This document shows, piece after piece, positions 1 through 10,489 of a stretch of DNA of 23,425 nt. Both the position numbers and the translations under genes were made by a program. The notes beneath the pieces are model-generated. The model saw only the letters and a program-made list of their open reading frames with translations. It had not been told where the DNA came from and made no database searches. Each line of letters starts with the position of its first letter. The stretch's first letter is position 1. Source of the DNA: Emmonsiellopsis sp. PD_33 (lineage: Eukaryota > Ascomycota > Eurotiomycetes > Onygenales > Ajellomycetaceae); the NCBI GenBank assembly GCA_032988165.1, contig JANTQF010000461.1, forward strand, positions 1-23,425, in the 5' to 3' direction.

Positions 1-1
1 G

Positions 2-103
2 GTGTGGGTGTTGCTGTCTCAGGATGAGAGGGATGCGGGGGTGCGGTTTCTGCCGGGAGGGCGGGGTTGTGGCTGGCCGTGTCGGGCAGGCGGGGGGGGG
101 TAG
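2..103 (+). CDS. possible C-terminal end of a gene entering from the left (partial)
   Basis: A frame open from base 2 runs for 33 codons and stops at TAG 101-103. Its translation has mixed composition at first (hydrophobic residues, QDERDAG, then Gly/Arg/Cys) and turns into a glycine run just before the stop, where the DNA becomes a G homopolymer. The opposite strand is also open for a while and would be proline-rich, so strand and coding status are uncertain. No family is recognised. It could equally be non-coding G-rich DNA. Confidence 0.2.
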   Translation: MWVLLSQDERDAGVRFLPGGRGCGWPCRAGGGG

Positions 104-2068
104 GCTGTAGGGGGGGTGGGGAGGTGTGGGGAGGGAGGGAAGAATGGCGGGGGGGGTAGAGGGGGGAAGAAATTGGGTATGCAGAAAAGCATGAATTGCC
201 TAGTAGATGGTTGGATGGAGAGATGGAGTGCTAGAATAGGTGAGCGCTGGAATAACCATGCAAGCAGACTTTGTATCCCCCGAACTCTTGATGATCCTCA
301 GCCAGGGTATATAAACATCACCAACCTTTCCACGGAACACGGCCCATGGCATGACACCATCAGCCGGGAAATGGTTGCATCTTGGGGGTGGTATTTGCAG
401 TAGCTGCCCCTACTTACCGCTCTCCTTGGTTGCCACCAGATATATCAGAAATAAAACCAGGATAGCTACTACTGCTGTTCGAAATAGAATGTGATGCATC
501 CAGGACCTCAAGCTTCCTCCCCCACGTGATAAATACTGCCCTAAACTTTTTCCCGCAGCTAAACTGAGCCATGGAACGAGAGTTTCAGGGTTCGGGAGTG
601 TCGAATCAGCATTTCGGAATCATCAGCCCTGGCGGACGGGATATGGATGTGCTGTAGGGTTTGGTTGTTGATCCCGTGTGTGTTTCCTTTCGGGGAGCAA
701 GGCCGGTGGGAGATCAGTCGGCTCCTCCTATGATCGATCGCTCCGAAAACACGGGAAAAGCCAGACAGGCCGAATTCCACCATTTCCTTGAAAAAAAAAA
801 AACGGATGATCATCCTCGCATCCCGGTTTCTGTTCTTGGAGAGGAGGAGAACGCGTGGAGTCTGAGTGAAGGAGGGTATGGCACGCATCATCCGCGATGG
901 AGCCGTTTTGCTTCCCACCCTCATGCGCTGTGCGTACTACTAGTATGTATGGTTCATTTTTGAGATAATCCTGGCAAAGGATAAACCTGATGCGCGAGGG
1001 GATGCCCCATATTTATTCATTTAGTTCAACCGGGTCCACATCGTTGCAGAAGGTTATTTCAATCACTCGACAACGACACGGCCAGGACGGCGAGCTGATA
1101 CCGTCTTCACTGCAACCATTTACCGTCAGCTGCCCTTCCTTTGCGCAGAAAAACCCGGGCTTGGATTGTTTAATAGAGTGGCACTCACTAGCGACTGCGA
1201 AGTATAAAAGCAGGAGGTGGTGCTCTCTGGTCCTTCGACTTGTTGCATAATAACGGCAAGCATCATTCTGTGATCACTGGTTTATTAGGGCAAGAAAGAA
1301 TTGGATATCTGAAGCAAAGAAATCCTGTCGAGGGATATTTGGGATAGTTTGATCTATAGGTAAGCCACATTTGGATTTTCATACTTATTCTGATTTTTAT
1401 ATTGCGTCGGGTGTCACTTTGTTTCACCGCAATATCTGAGACTTGATATTGGCATCCATCACCCGCCGTCCTTCTCTGTCTATATATCTGCATATCTATC
1501 TCTCCTCCTTCTGTCTCTCCCGTTCTCTACACTGTCGCCTTCTCTCCAATATCCTGTCCGCAGCTTCACTATTTCCCTTTTGGGCAATTGTTTCGCAGCG
1601 ATGGATGATCTCTTCCCAATCGGGCGGGGGGCTCTCCCTCCTTCCCTCTGCTCCTATTTTCCCATCTCGTCCTCTTTTTCCCTCTTTTCTCTTCTTCTTC
1701 CTCTTCTTCTTCTCTCTCTCTCCACCTCTCTCTCACTGCGTTCCTCGTCTGCTTCTCGTCACTTTGGCGTTTCGGTGTTCGTTCGTTTCTTGCCATCCCT
1801 CATCGAGGGCGTTCTTCTCTCTCCCGTCTGCCCGCTGTGGCTTGCGTCCCCTGACAGCTACTCGCACGGCTTGACCCGTCCCCTTCTCTTGCACCGTTTC
1901 TGGATTGCACACCCTTCTGTGGTGCTAGATGAAGCATCTTGCTCATCAATCCCCTTCGTTTTGCCCAATTTGCTAGAGTCCCGTTGAAAGCTGTAGTCTC
2001 TGTTGTCTCTCGTTGCCCTTCCGTCTGTACTATCTTGGTTTTGCTTCGTCGAACCTGTGCCATTGAAT
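104..2068. other. spacer and upstream region of the GH81 glucanase gene
   Basis: No convincing gene is seen. Bases 90-170 are strongly G-rich. TATA-like sequences lie at 308-315 and 1203-1210 on the + strand. A CACGTG palindrome lies near 523. From about 1480 to 1750 the + strand is almost pure pyrimidine (CTCTC and TTCTTC runs), typical of fungal promoters and 5' leaders. Open frames here on both strands are low-complexity (Ser/Leu/Phe-rich or Glu/Arg-rich) products of that tract and are not taken as genes. Confidence 0.6.
1203..1210 (+). promoter_or_regulatory. candidate TATA box
   Basis: TATAAAAG on the + strand is the best TATA match upstream of the glucanase gene. It lies about 860 bases before the chosen ATG, so if it is used the 5' leader is very long or contains an intron. 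Start-site mapping is not available, so this is a weak call. Confidence 0.25.
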
Positions 2069-5000
2069 ATGGCACCCATCATGCCGGTATGGCTTGGAGC
2101 CGTGTTGCTAATGGCCATGCAGTGCTTACGAGGAGCACATGCCCTTCCTTGCCTGTCGGATTTCAACTGTCTAGTTGACATTGGTCAGGGCGACGTGCCT
2201 CTCTTCTCGCCAATCACCCAGCTACCACCGACCACCGTGCAGACACAGCCCACCAGTTCTCCAGGGGTACGTTATACCCCATTATCCCCGTAGAAGGGCC
2301 ATTTCACGTTCCTAACTTCCCCTTTCAGTTTTATCACACCGAGTTGGAAAGAGACGTCCGTTCATACAGCCAACCGTTCCCGACGAACATCTCCTACGTC
2401 ACTTTTGAACACCAGTTTGGGTTGCTCCATCCAGGTTTCCCGCATCTTGATAGTGCTCCTCCCGCCATTGCCTACTCCAACTCCCATTGCTTCCTTGACA
2501 GCAAGGCTTGTCCCGGTATTCCCCACGTGGCTGAATATCGTCTACCAAGCTGGTTCATCCCTCAGCCTTATCGTAGTGCAGATAGCAGTTCTAAGACGAC
2601 TACTGTGACAAAAACTGCCTCCCAAACTGGCTGCAAGGCTCCGTTTCCTACAACTGGCTCAACATCAGTGAACCCTTTCCCCTCGTCTTCCCGCCACCAA
2701 ACATCCCCTTCATCAACTGGAACATCCGTACCTCAGCCTCCAATGGATTCTCAAGATATATTCAAGCCGATTTCCACTGATCCAATTCCTGACAAGATCA
2801 AGTCAAGGAATGATCATCCGCTCAAAAGAGACCACATCGTAAGTCAGCGAACCCTACCCAAAATGGACTGAATGTTAATATTATGCAGACCAATGCTACT
2901 GGACCGGTGTCTACCAACAAGTTTTATGCAAATTTCTTCGTCGGTTCTCAGTCGAACTACGGCTTCGTCCAGCCCTATGCAGTGGGCTGGGCAAAGGGTA
3001 CTGGACCAGAGAAAAGTGATGGTCTCATTATCTCTCATATCGAAGCCGGCCAACTAGCTTTTGGTGAAAGAAACAATAAAATCCCAAACGAGCCTGTCAG
3101 GTTCTACATCAATCCAATCGGTATTCAGTCTATGATTTTATCGGCAACTGAACTCCAGAACGACACCGTTTTGACTGTTTCGAAGCCTTTGGCATTTTCG
3201 GCAGACATCATCCTGCATCCCAAGCGCGATTCGGAGCCAAATATTACATTCCCTCTGGTTCAAGGCATGGGATTCGTGACTGGAGTCTACACGAATCTGC
3301 AACCAGCTATTAACACGAACGTTTTCTTCAGACAACTTGAATCCGCTGTCCCTCCCAAGCAAGGTATATATAAATACAAAGTTAGCTTGGAAGACAACTC
3401 CAACTGGCTGATGTATGTGACGCCTGCAAATGGCGAAGATCCAAAGCTTGAGTTGGTGTCAAACGGACTCATCCGTGGCCCGACCGGGTTTAATGGCACA
3501 ATCCAGGTTGCCAAAAACCCCAAAGGAGGTTCAGGAGATGCGGTGTACGACAAGTCAGCGGGCGTGTATGCCACCGAAGCTATGATATCAGGGTCTGTCT
3601 CGGCCAAAGAGGCTACTGGCACTTACAAGTTGGAGTGGAAAAAGGCAGGGAAGGATGTCGACAGCACGCCGCTGGTAATGTTCGCATTACCACACCATGT
3701 CCAGTCGTTTGATGAAGAAACCAAACGTGCCAAAACCGACGTTCTGCTGCGAACTACAACCAAAGGGATGAGCACAGCATACCTCGCCAATTCGTGGACC
3801 ATGGTTGAGAAGGGACTCCCCATTGGCATCGGATTTGCTCCATGGAATCCAAATACTCAGGCTGAAGCACCCCTATCAAATGCGGCGAAAGACACCATCA
3901 AAAAGATTGCTCCAAATGAGCTTTCCCAGAACATTGATTTGCAAACAAACCTCAACAGCATGTATTTCAACGGAAAGGCACTCACCAAGTTTGCCATGTT
4001 GGTTTATACAGTCCGTGAAATGGCGCAGGATGCTGCTCTTTCCGAATCAGCTTTTCAAGCGCTGAAAACAGCTTTCACCAAATTTTCTGACAACAAGCAG
4101 TTATATCCTCTTGTTTATGATGACGTATGGAAAGGTGTTGTCTCGTCAGGAACGTATGAGACTGGGGATCCTGGGCTCGACTTTGGAAATGCCTACTACA
4201 ATGATCATCATTTCCACTACGGATATTTTATCTACGCAGCCGCTATTATCGGACACCTAGAACCTTCGTGGGTCGACGCAAATAAGGCATGGGTGAATAC
4301 TCTCGTCCGTGATGCTGCCAATTCGGTGGCAGACGATAAATTATTCCCGTTCTCCAGGGGTTTTGACTGGTATAACGGACACTCTTGGGCGAAAGGGCTG
4401 TTTGAGTCCATCGATGGCAAAGATCAGGAATCGACTTCTGAAGATACTATGTTTGCCTACGCCGTTAAAATGTGGGGGAAAGTATCCGGCGATCCCAGTA
4501 TGGAAGCCCGAGGCAACATGATGTTGGCCATATTACGCCGCACCTTGGACAATTATTTCCTAATGAGCAGCTCCAACATCAACCACCCGGAAAATTTTAT
4601 TGGAAACAAAGTCACTGGAATTGTTAGTAGCACTCATCTTCCTCCCGGTTTTCCCAACCCATGCGCATTGCTGACCTAGCTGCTACAGTTGTTCGAAAAC
4701 AAGGTTGACCACACGACGTATTTCGGCCCTAATCTTGAGTACATCCAAGGGTGAGTTCGAAATTGGATAATATCCTTGCGGCTGGGCTATTGTACTAATC
4801 TTGCATAGGATTCATATGCTACCACTTATTCCAAGCTCGACTTACACACGCCAGCAAAAATTCGTGCGGGAGGAATGGGACGCGATGTTCACGGAGCAGG
4901 CCTCGACTCCTGCAAGCAAAGTCGTCGGTGGCTGGAGGGGGGTTCTATTTGCTAATCTAGCTATCATTGACCCACAAGCTTCGTGGAAATTTTTCTCGGA

Positions 5001-5165
5001 GGACCCATTTGACCTTGCCTTCATTGATGGTGGAGCCACTCGAACATGGTATCTCGCATATGCTGCTAGTAAGTTGGCGTTCACTTGTTGAGCAAATAAT
5101 CACTTTCTACATTTGTTAGATTTCGCTAACGGGTATCTCCAGGTTTGGGAGGCGGCCCGCAATAA
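2069..5165 (+). CDS. secreted endo-1,3-beta-glucanase, glycoside hydrolase family 81
   Basis: Six exons: 2069-2266, 2329-2838, 2889-4622, 4689-4750, 4809-5068, 5143-5165. All five introns are GT-AG, 50-74 nt, and restore frame exactly, giving 928 aa. Residues 1-25 form a signal peptide (hydrophobic core, AHA cleavage site). Residues about 150-225 are a Ser/Thr/Pro-rich linker. The GH81 catalytic region starts near residue 237. It contains the NDHHFHYGY motif (Asp675) and, 75 residues later, QESTSED with Glu750 and Glu754; these match the family's proposed acid and base residues. Further family landmarks are GNAYY, RGFDWYNGHSWA and a GPNLEYIQGIHMLP segment spliced across exons 4-5. The family hydrolyses internal beta-1,3-glucan bonds, and fungal members act outside the cell in wall softening and cell separation. 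The ATG at 2069 is the one that supplies the signal peptide. The N-terminal part is about 200 residues longer than I recall for Aspergillus relatives. Confidence 0.95.
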
Positions 5166-7360
5166 TTGCGGAACCCTCAGGAGTACGACTTAGACGCGGC
5201 TATCTTACTAGCTAATTTGTCAGTAGCGTTCAAGGTCGTTGAGAAACTCTTGCATCTGTGAATTATCGAGTATCACTTTTAAGGCATGTATTACCAGCCG
5301 GTATATCATATGTGGACTTATTGGCTGTTACATGATTGCTCGGGCGGCGTATCTATTTGATTTATGTTATATACAGTGAACTCGCTGTGTGGATACTCTC
5401 ATTTTGAATTTTTGTTTCATTTATCGGGTAGTACGTCACAAAGGGACTTCTGTATTTAATATCCAAAGCTAGACTAATGAGCCTAATGATCATGCTCTTG
5501 TTGTTTTTGTTTTTCTACTCACACAGCCAATAATGACCTGCCATATGGAGGGCTATAGCTAGAGCTATACGAGGTAGGCGGTTACAGCAATTCATCTATC
5601 GATGTCGATGTGGTTTGTCCCTAGTGGACAAGGGGTTCCATCCCTACCTCAAAAAAAATTTCCAAGCAGGCCTCTTCCTGGAGTACAGCGCATTTGACAA
5701 TCGGTCTCTGGTATTCTAGCACGACGCATTCCGTGCCACCTGCTTACCTTGCTACTACCAGTTTCGCGAGAAGGATGTCGCTTTTGTGGAGAGATATTCA
5801 TCGTATTAATCATACTGTCTTGGCTTCAAGGAAAATCTATTGCGTTTTCAGTAAAAGTTTCCCAATACTTGTCATTTGGGCAACTGGCTGCTTTCTTTCC
5901 GTTCGTAATATCCTGTTCTAGATCGCATTTCCTGATATATATAATATAACCCCTTTGAACTACATGTCTCTTTTATAGCTACTACTTCTTTTATTTCCTA
6001 TACGATTTAATCCTTTCTCACCCTTGATTTAAGGTTTCCCTACTCCTAACTCCCACAACCCTCCCAACTACTTCATACTTTCCATAAGAGGATGCCGATG
6101 CATTTATGTGACCTATAAATGACTGTGGCTTCAATAGTAACTTGTTAATGGACCTCGCCCCTTTGTAACTTACTTTTAAGCGTCTAATTAAGGTTTAAGC
6201 TTAATCAAAGCTAATATTTAGCGCGGGAAATCTTCCGGACGATCTCTCCCACAGACTACTATGTAGCATCACCATCACATAGCGAGCGAGGGGTTAGAGG
6301 TTATTAGTTATTATTTATTGGTGTTTTTGCAAGAGGTGCCAATTTTCTTTCTCTATTCTTAAATTTTTAATAGTTTTCTCTCCGTGGGGAAATCTATTTT
6401 GTACTACCTAAACAGGAAATCCATTCCAAAAGTATCTTCTACTAGTATTATTTGAGTTGGCCATTGACCGGTGTTTTCGTCCTAAAACTTGTATGGAATG
6501 CTGTCTATTGGTTAAGTTGTTAATCTAGTTACTCGGGGATCTGTTCAATTCATTTCCCTCCCACTGATTGAGCCCGTAACTAGGTTCCACAGCGCTGCAC
6601 ATGGCTAGATCCCGGAGAAGCAGACATGTTATGCGCTCCGGCTTGTTACATGACAGACTGCAGTTTAATGAATGTTTGAAGTATACAGTATCCGTTCATT
6701 TAGATTGATGATGGTTACGAGAGGGGTAGAACATATATATAAAAGAAAAAAGAAGTAGTAGAGTAGCAGAAAGAATCTAGACAGGTGAGGCATTCTCATT
6801 AATTAAAAAGGCTAGCAGCTACATCGCTAACAAACTTGGGTAGAGAGGAGAAAGGAGCCGAATCAAAGAGAGGGGTGAAAACAATCTAACCCTTTCCCCC
6901 CTCCGCCTCTCCTGGTTAGATATGAAGCTGATACGTGAAAATGCCTGGACCACCAAATCAAATTGATTCACAATTAACAACATCCTTCCAACCAAGTTCC
7001 ATTTGCCTGTTCGCTCTACCTCCGTTCAATCAAGACGAGGAAAGTCAAGAAAACTGCCAAGTAAGGAGCGACTGTAGGAAACTAAAAAAAATTGACAATA
7101 CTATCCCAAATGCTCTGTTAACTCCCTCCCACCATCATCCATTAGTATCCCAGCTCAGTGCACAAAAGATGTTCGAGTGGGGCGAGGTAGGAAAGCACGA
7201 GTGTTCGTCAGAAACCCCTCATGCTCGCCACCATTTTCTGCTATCCGAAATGAAAAAAAAAGGGATATTGGCCAGTTCCATTTGCAGATTTGAGTATATC
7301 TGGGCGAAAAAAGCAGAATTGTTGTCAAGCGCCACCAACCGCCTCGTCGAGGGGGTGCAT
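5166..7360. other. AT-rich spacer between the glucanase and hydrophobin genes
   Basis: No gene is recognised. Bases 5166-5550 are the likely 3' flank of the glucanase. Bases 5552-5650 hold a cluster of inverted repeats, listed separately. Bases about 5900-6530 are clearly AT-rich with many short TTAA and TATA runs, such as the palindrome TTAAGCTTAA near 6193. From 6850 on the base composition is mixed, and bases up to 7360 are the likely 3' flank of the minus-strand hydrophobin. A long + strand frame (6935-7777) is mostly the antisense of that hydrophobin and is not a gene. Confidence 0.6.
5552..5650. repeat. cluster of nested inverted repeats
   Basis: Three perfect inverted repeats lie in 100 bases: TATAGCT/AGCTATA with a 2-base spacer (5554-5569); GAGGTAGG (5571-5578) paired with CCTACCTC (5643-5650); and, inside the latter, TTGTCC/GGACAA around a 5-base loop (5616-5632). 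An A-run follows directly. This could be the remains of a small inverted-repeat element or a structured RNA region. No known family is recognised. Confidence 0.35.
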
Positions 7361-7753
7361 TTAGACAGAGACGAATTGCACTGGCTGCTGGAGGTTGGCA
7401 GAGCAGAGCTGTGTCTATTGTGTTTTGGAGATAATCGGATTAGTATACACGGGGTATTAGAAGGGCGAAAAGGGGGGGATTGCTGTTCAGATCTAGGGAA
7501 TACTTACTCCGTCGCCGTTGTTGTTGCAGCAGACGATGAGGCTGTTGCAGCTGACGGAAGTACCGGTCATAGCGGTACAGGTGGTTCCGAAGGTGCTCTC
7601 TGGGGCACAGCAGAAAGCGCTGCCAGAGCTGCAAGAGATGCTCTGGTAGGTAGGGCTGGAGGGGCGCTGAGGGCGTGTGTAGCCACCACGGGGGGAGGCA
7701 ACAGCGCTGGTGGCGAGGAGGGCGACAATGGCGATGGTGTTGGTGAGTTGCAT
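7361..7753 (-). CDS. small secreted hydrophobin-like protein with short cysteine loops
   Basis: Two exons on the minus strand: 7753-7508 and 7414-7361. The 93-nt intron (7507-7415) has donor GTAAGT, a TACTAAT branch site and acceptor TAG. The product is 99 aa. Residues 1-19/20 form a signal peptide with an AVAS cleavage region. Eight cysteines follow at 41, 48, 49, 59, 69, 75, 76 and 86, in the hydrophobin order C-CC-C-C-CC-C; the eighth exists only after splicing, which supports the intron. Spacings are 6, 9, 9, 5 and 9. The Cys3-Cys4 loop of 9 is far shorter than the usual class I range and the pattern does not fit class II, so the protein is an intermediate or atypical form. Hydrophobins are secreted, assemble at air-water or wall interfaces and coat spores or hyphae. 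A TATA box lies 148 bases upstream of the ATG. The hydrophobin type is well supported; the specific role is unknown. Confidence 0.87.
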
Positions 7754-9992
7754 TTTGATTGTTGGGTTAGGGGTTAAGAATGAATTCTTAAAAATGAGTG
7801 GTTTTGAGGAGTCTGGTTGCGATTGGAAGTGAGTCTGGGAGATTGTGCTGATGCTTGGTGGTGGAATGAAAAGGAGGAGATTCAGGAGGCATCGAGCGCA
7901 TATTTATATCTTCTCTGTCGCCTGGACTCCTTTCTTTTTGGCGAAGATTCTTTGGATTTAGAAAGCTGTATCTCATTCCACTTCTTCTCCCCTATTCTGA
8001 TATTCTCAGCCCTGGGGTTTCTCTTTGCCGACGGTGAAAAAGTCTCGCCGTACTGCAAGCGAGAGGAAACGCCTCTCACACGTTGACTCCTCGTGGGCTG
8101 ACACCTGTCGCCGCCATTAAAGTGACACAAACAGTGTCCAAAATTATCACCCCTAGTGAAGGTCGCGATTCCTTTTCCATTGCATGAAATGTGGTAACAC
8201 TTGACCATTCTCATGAATCGATGGCGTAAAGGTGGAAGTTGAACTCGATCACGTTTCTATTGTGATGATTTGGGCCGGCTCAGTCGTGAATTTGCATCAG
8301 TCCATAGTAGTATTCTAGGAGCGGCTATGCGACGGATGCCCTTAGACACCCAGACCGTCGAACACGCTTTTCAAATTTCCCATTCATGAGGTGGTCTCAG
8401 AGTAAGAATGGTGGTGGAATTAAACTTCCTCAGGAAGGCCAAAAATAGATCCACAACAAGCGGTTTGTAGGCAGGAGAGCTTCAAACACAATCCAGACTA
8501 GCTGGCAGCCCTCGTGGGCCAATCAACTATACAGAATGAAGACTTAGTACTATTGAAACAGTGAAAATTTTTGAGCCGCAAGTCAGGCTGCTCTTCGGGG
8601 TGAATTCTGGCCCCTCGCATGCTCGCGTAAGGTCCGCAAATCAATGCCCAAAGGTCCACGCTTTGTGGTGGCAACATGGATAAAGGAATGAAGCTAGATG
8701 CACTAAAATAGGAGAAGAAAAGTCAGAATAACGAGGCGCTCAGCTGTAGCTATGTGTATCGGAGGAACCAATTTGCTCTGGCCCCATGGGAAGTCTGAAT
8801 ACGTTTGATAGTGCATGAAAGTATATTTCGTTTTGCGAAATAGATTGATCTCCCGGATCTATCCATGACAGTGTGGCTTTGGGAACAGGGCTTGGCTGCG
8901 GAAACCTTGAGCTGCCTCCTTCTGATGTCCAGACCAGAGCCAAGCTATCTCAACGCCGCCAATGACAGTATTGATATTTCTAGCAACAAGCTCGCAGTAT
9001 ATCAAAAACTTGTGTAGAATGTTGTATGTGATCAGTCCCAGGTGTGAATACCTAAAAGTAAATAGTCAATACAGTGTAACTTAAAGGGTGGAGTAGGTGA
9101 TATCTCGTTGCTGTCAAGCTTTGTAGCGTCGAAGTAGTGAATCTGGTGAGGCTCAACGGAAGCCAATCAGCGCACGGCGGAGGTTTCAGTTGTCCTTCAG
9201 ATGCCGGCAAAGAGGCCTAGACCTATTCAAAAACTGCGGGTTGAAGACTTGTTTAATCACGGCCCGAGTGGATGAAGCCACAATAAACTTTGAAAATCGG
9301 CATCCACGAGTGGGACATCCAGGAACAGGATAGTTAGGCGAGACGCATGTTCGTGCCTCCCCACAGTCTAAGAATCTGGGGTTTGCACATCACCGAGCGG
9401 CGCGCCACTGCCCTCTGCTTTTCAGCTTGGCGTCTGGAATCACATAAGGCTGCCGCTAATCATGTGTGGCGTGTGTGTGCGCTGGTGAAATGCGACTGAT
9501 TTGGTTCCTGGGAAACAGGAACATAAACGCAGGCTGGAGTTTAGAATGGAGCTGAGGAGATGAGACGCATCAGTCCCTGCTGTCATTTCTCGCGTGGGTG
9601 AGGCTCTCGTTCTGGAATTCTCGTATTCTGTGTCTCTGACGGCCAGGCCAAACTCCGGTACGCAACCTCGCCCGGCGCAAAACGTGGTAGCTTTCCTGGC
9701 TGCGTTTATGGCTGAACTGAATGCCAATGCTCATTGAGAATGTCTGAGAACGGCACAGAACCACGATATGGGAAGGCGAATATCCTCGATTCGGGTCTCG
9801 ACCTATATTTAGTCCACATTGTGATGTTGCCAGCTCACAACAACAGGTGTTTAGTTCTCGTGTGATCCAGTACATATAGGACTCACTCGACGGCCACAGT
9901 TTTTCAGGATCAATCCTCATACCCCGAGGTTTGCATTGTCCTGATCATACCCCCGCAGATCCTCCTTTTCATCATCCAAAGTCAATCGAAAC
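7754..9992. other. divergent intergenic region between the two hydrophobin genes
   Basis: No gene is recognised in about 2.2 kb. The region must contain the promoters of both hydrophobin genes, which are transcribed away from each other. On the left a minus-strand TATAAATA lies at 7901-7908. On the right TATA-like sequences lie near 9803 (CTATATTTAG) and 9872 (CATATAGG). Short open frames on both strands have no signal peptide, domain or cysteine pattern and are taken as chance. Confidence 0.55.
7901..7908 (-). promoter_or_regulatory. candidate TATA box of the minus-strand hydrophobin
   Basis: Read on the minus strand this is TATAAATA, 148 bases upstream of the ATG at 7753. That spacing would give a 5' leader of roughly 110-120 nt, normal for a highly expressed fungal surface-protein gene. 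Confidence 0.5.
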
Positions 9993-10468
9993 ATGAAATT
10001 CATTTATACCTCCACCATTGTATCTCTTGCTCTGCTGCTCACGCAGGCAATTGCTGTCCCCATTGCCGAGCCTGAGGCCGAGTTAGACGAAAGAGGCTTT
10101 CCAGCATGGCCGAAACTTCCTGTATTAGGAGGCTCTGACTGTCCAACTGCACCCGTCCAGCAGACAAACCAATGCTCCACCGGCACCCCATTCTGCTGCA
10201 GCCCCGAGAATGGAGGTGAGTAAAGCCGTTAAAATGACTTTATTAAGCCGATCTAATCGGTCGTTAGGACATAACTGCGTGAAGTCGCAAGTAAGCTGTG
10301 ACCAAACTGTTATTTGCTGCAATAACAATTTCGGGGTAAGCAATGAACAAACCCTCCACCGTGAGTGGGGAGCATTGGCTAAGGAGGTGCAACGTCTAGT
10401 TCCAAGTGTGTATGGGTGACATCGACTTCAACATGCCAATCAACATCAGCATCGACATCGACCTCTAA
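9993..10468 (+). CDS. small secreted hydrophobin-like protein with acidic tail
   Basis: Three exons: 9993-10215, 10268-10335 and 10400-10468. The introns are 52 nt (GTGAGT...TAG, branch CTAAT) and 64 nt (GTAAGC...TAG, branch GCTAAG). The product is 119 aa. Residues 1-21 form a signal peptide ending in AIA. A short acidic stretch with DER (residues 32-34) may be a propeptide processing site. Nine cysteines lie at 50, 61, 68, 69, 78, 85, 91, 92 and 101. The last eight give the hydrophobin order with spacings 6, 8, 6, 5 and 8; Cys50 is extra. As in the neighbour at 7361-7753, the CC-x-C loop is very short, and both share CxTG/CSSG...FCC...CCNNN features, so they are probably related paralogues. 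The C-terminus alternates Ile and Asp (ISIDIDL). The eighth cysteine appears only after removal of the second intron, which supports that splice. The role is presumably surface coating; the expression stage is unknown. Confidence 0.85.
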
Positions 10469-10489
10469 ACTATTTCCGAATAGTTTAGA
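10464..10489 (+). other. perfect hairpin over the stop codon of the second hydrophobin
   Basis: Bases 10464-10474 and 10479-10489 are exact reverse complements (11 bp) separated by the four bases TCCG. In RNA the loop reads UCCG, which fits the stable UNCG tetraloop class. The TAA stop codon (10466-10468) lies inside the 5' arm. It could affect translation termination, mRNA stability or 3' end formation; this is inference. Confidence 0.6.

Noticed and set aside
1443..1987. Overlapping + strand open frames of 143 and 135 aa
   Set aside because: They are Ser/Leu/Phe-rich translations of the pyrimidine tract upstream of the glucanase and show no domain or start context.
6935..7777. 280-aa + strand open frame
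   Set aside because: Its second half is the antisense of the hydrophobin, with Gly/Ala-rich composition, and its first half has no recognisable feature. The hydrophobin on the minus strand has a signal peptide, eight cysteines and a good intron.
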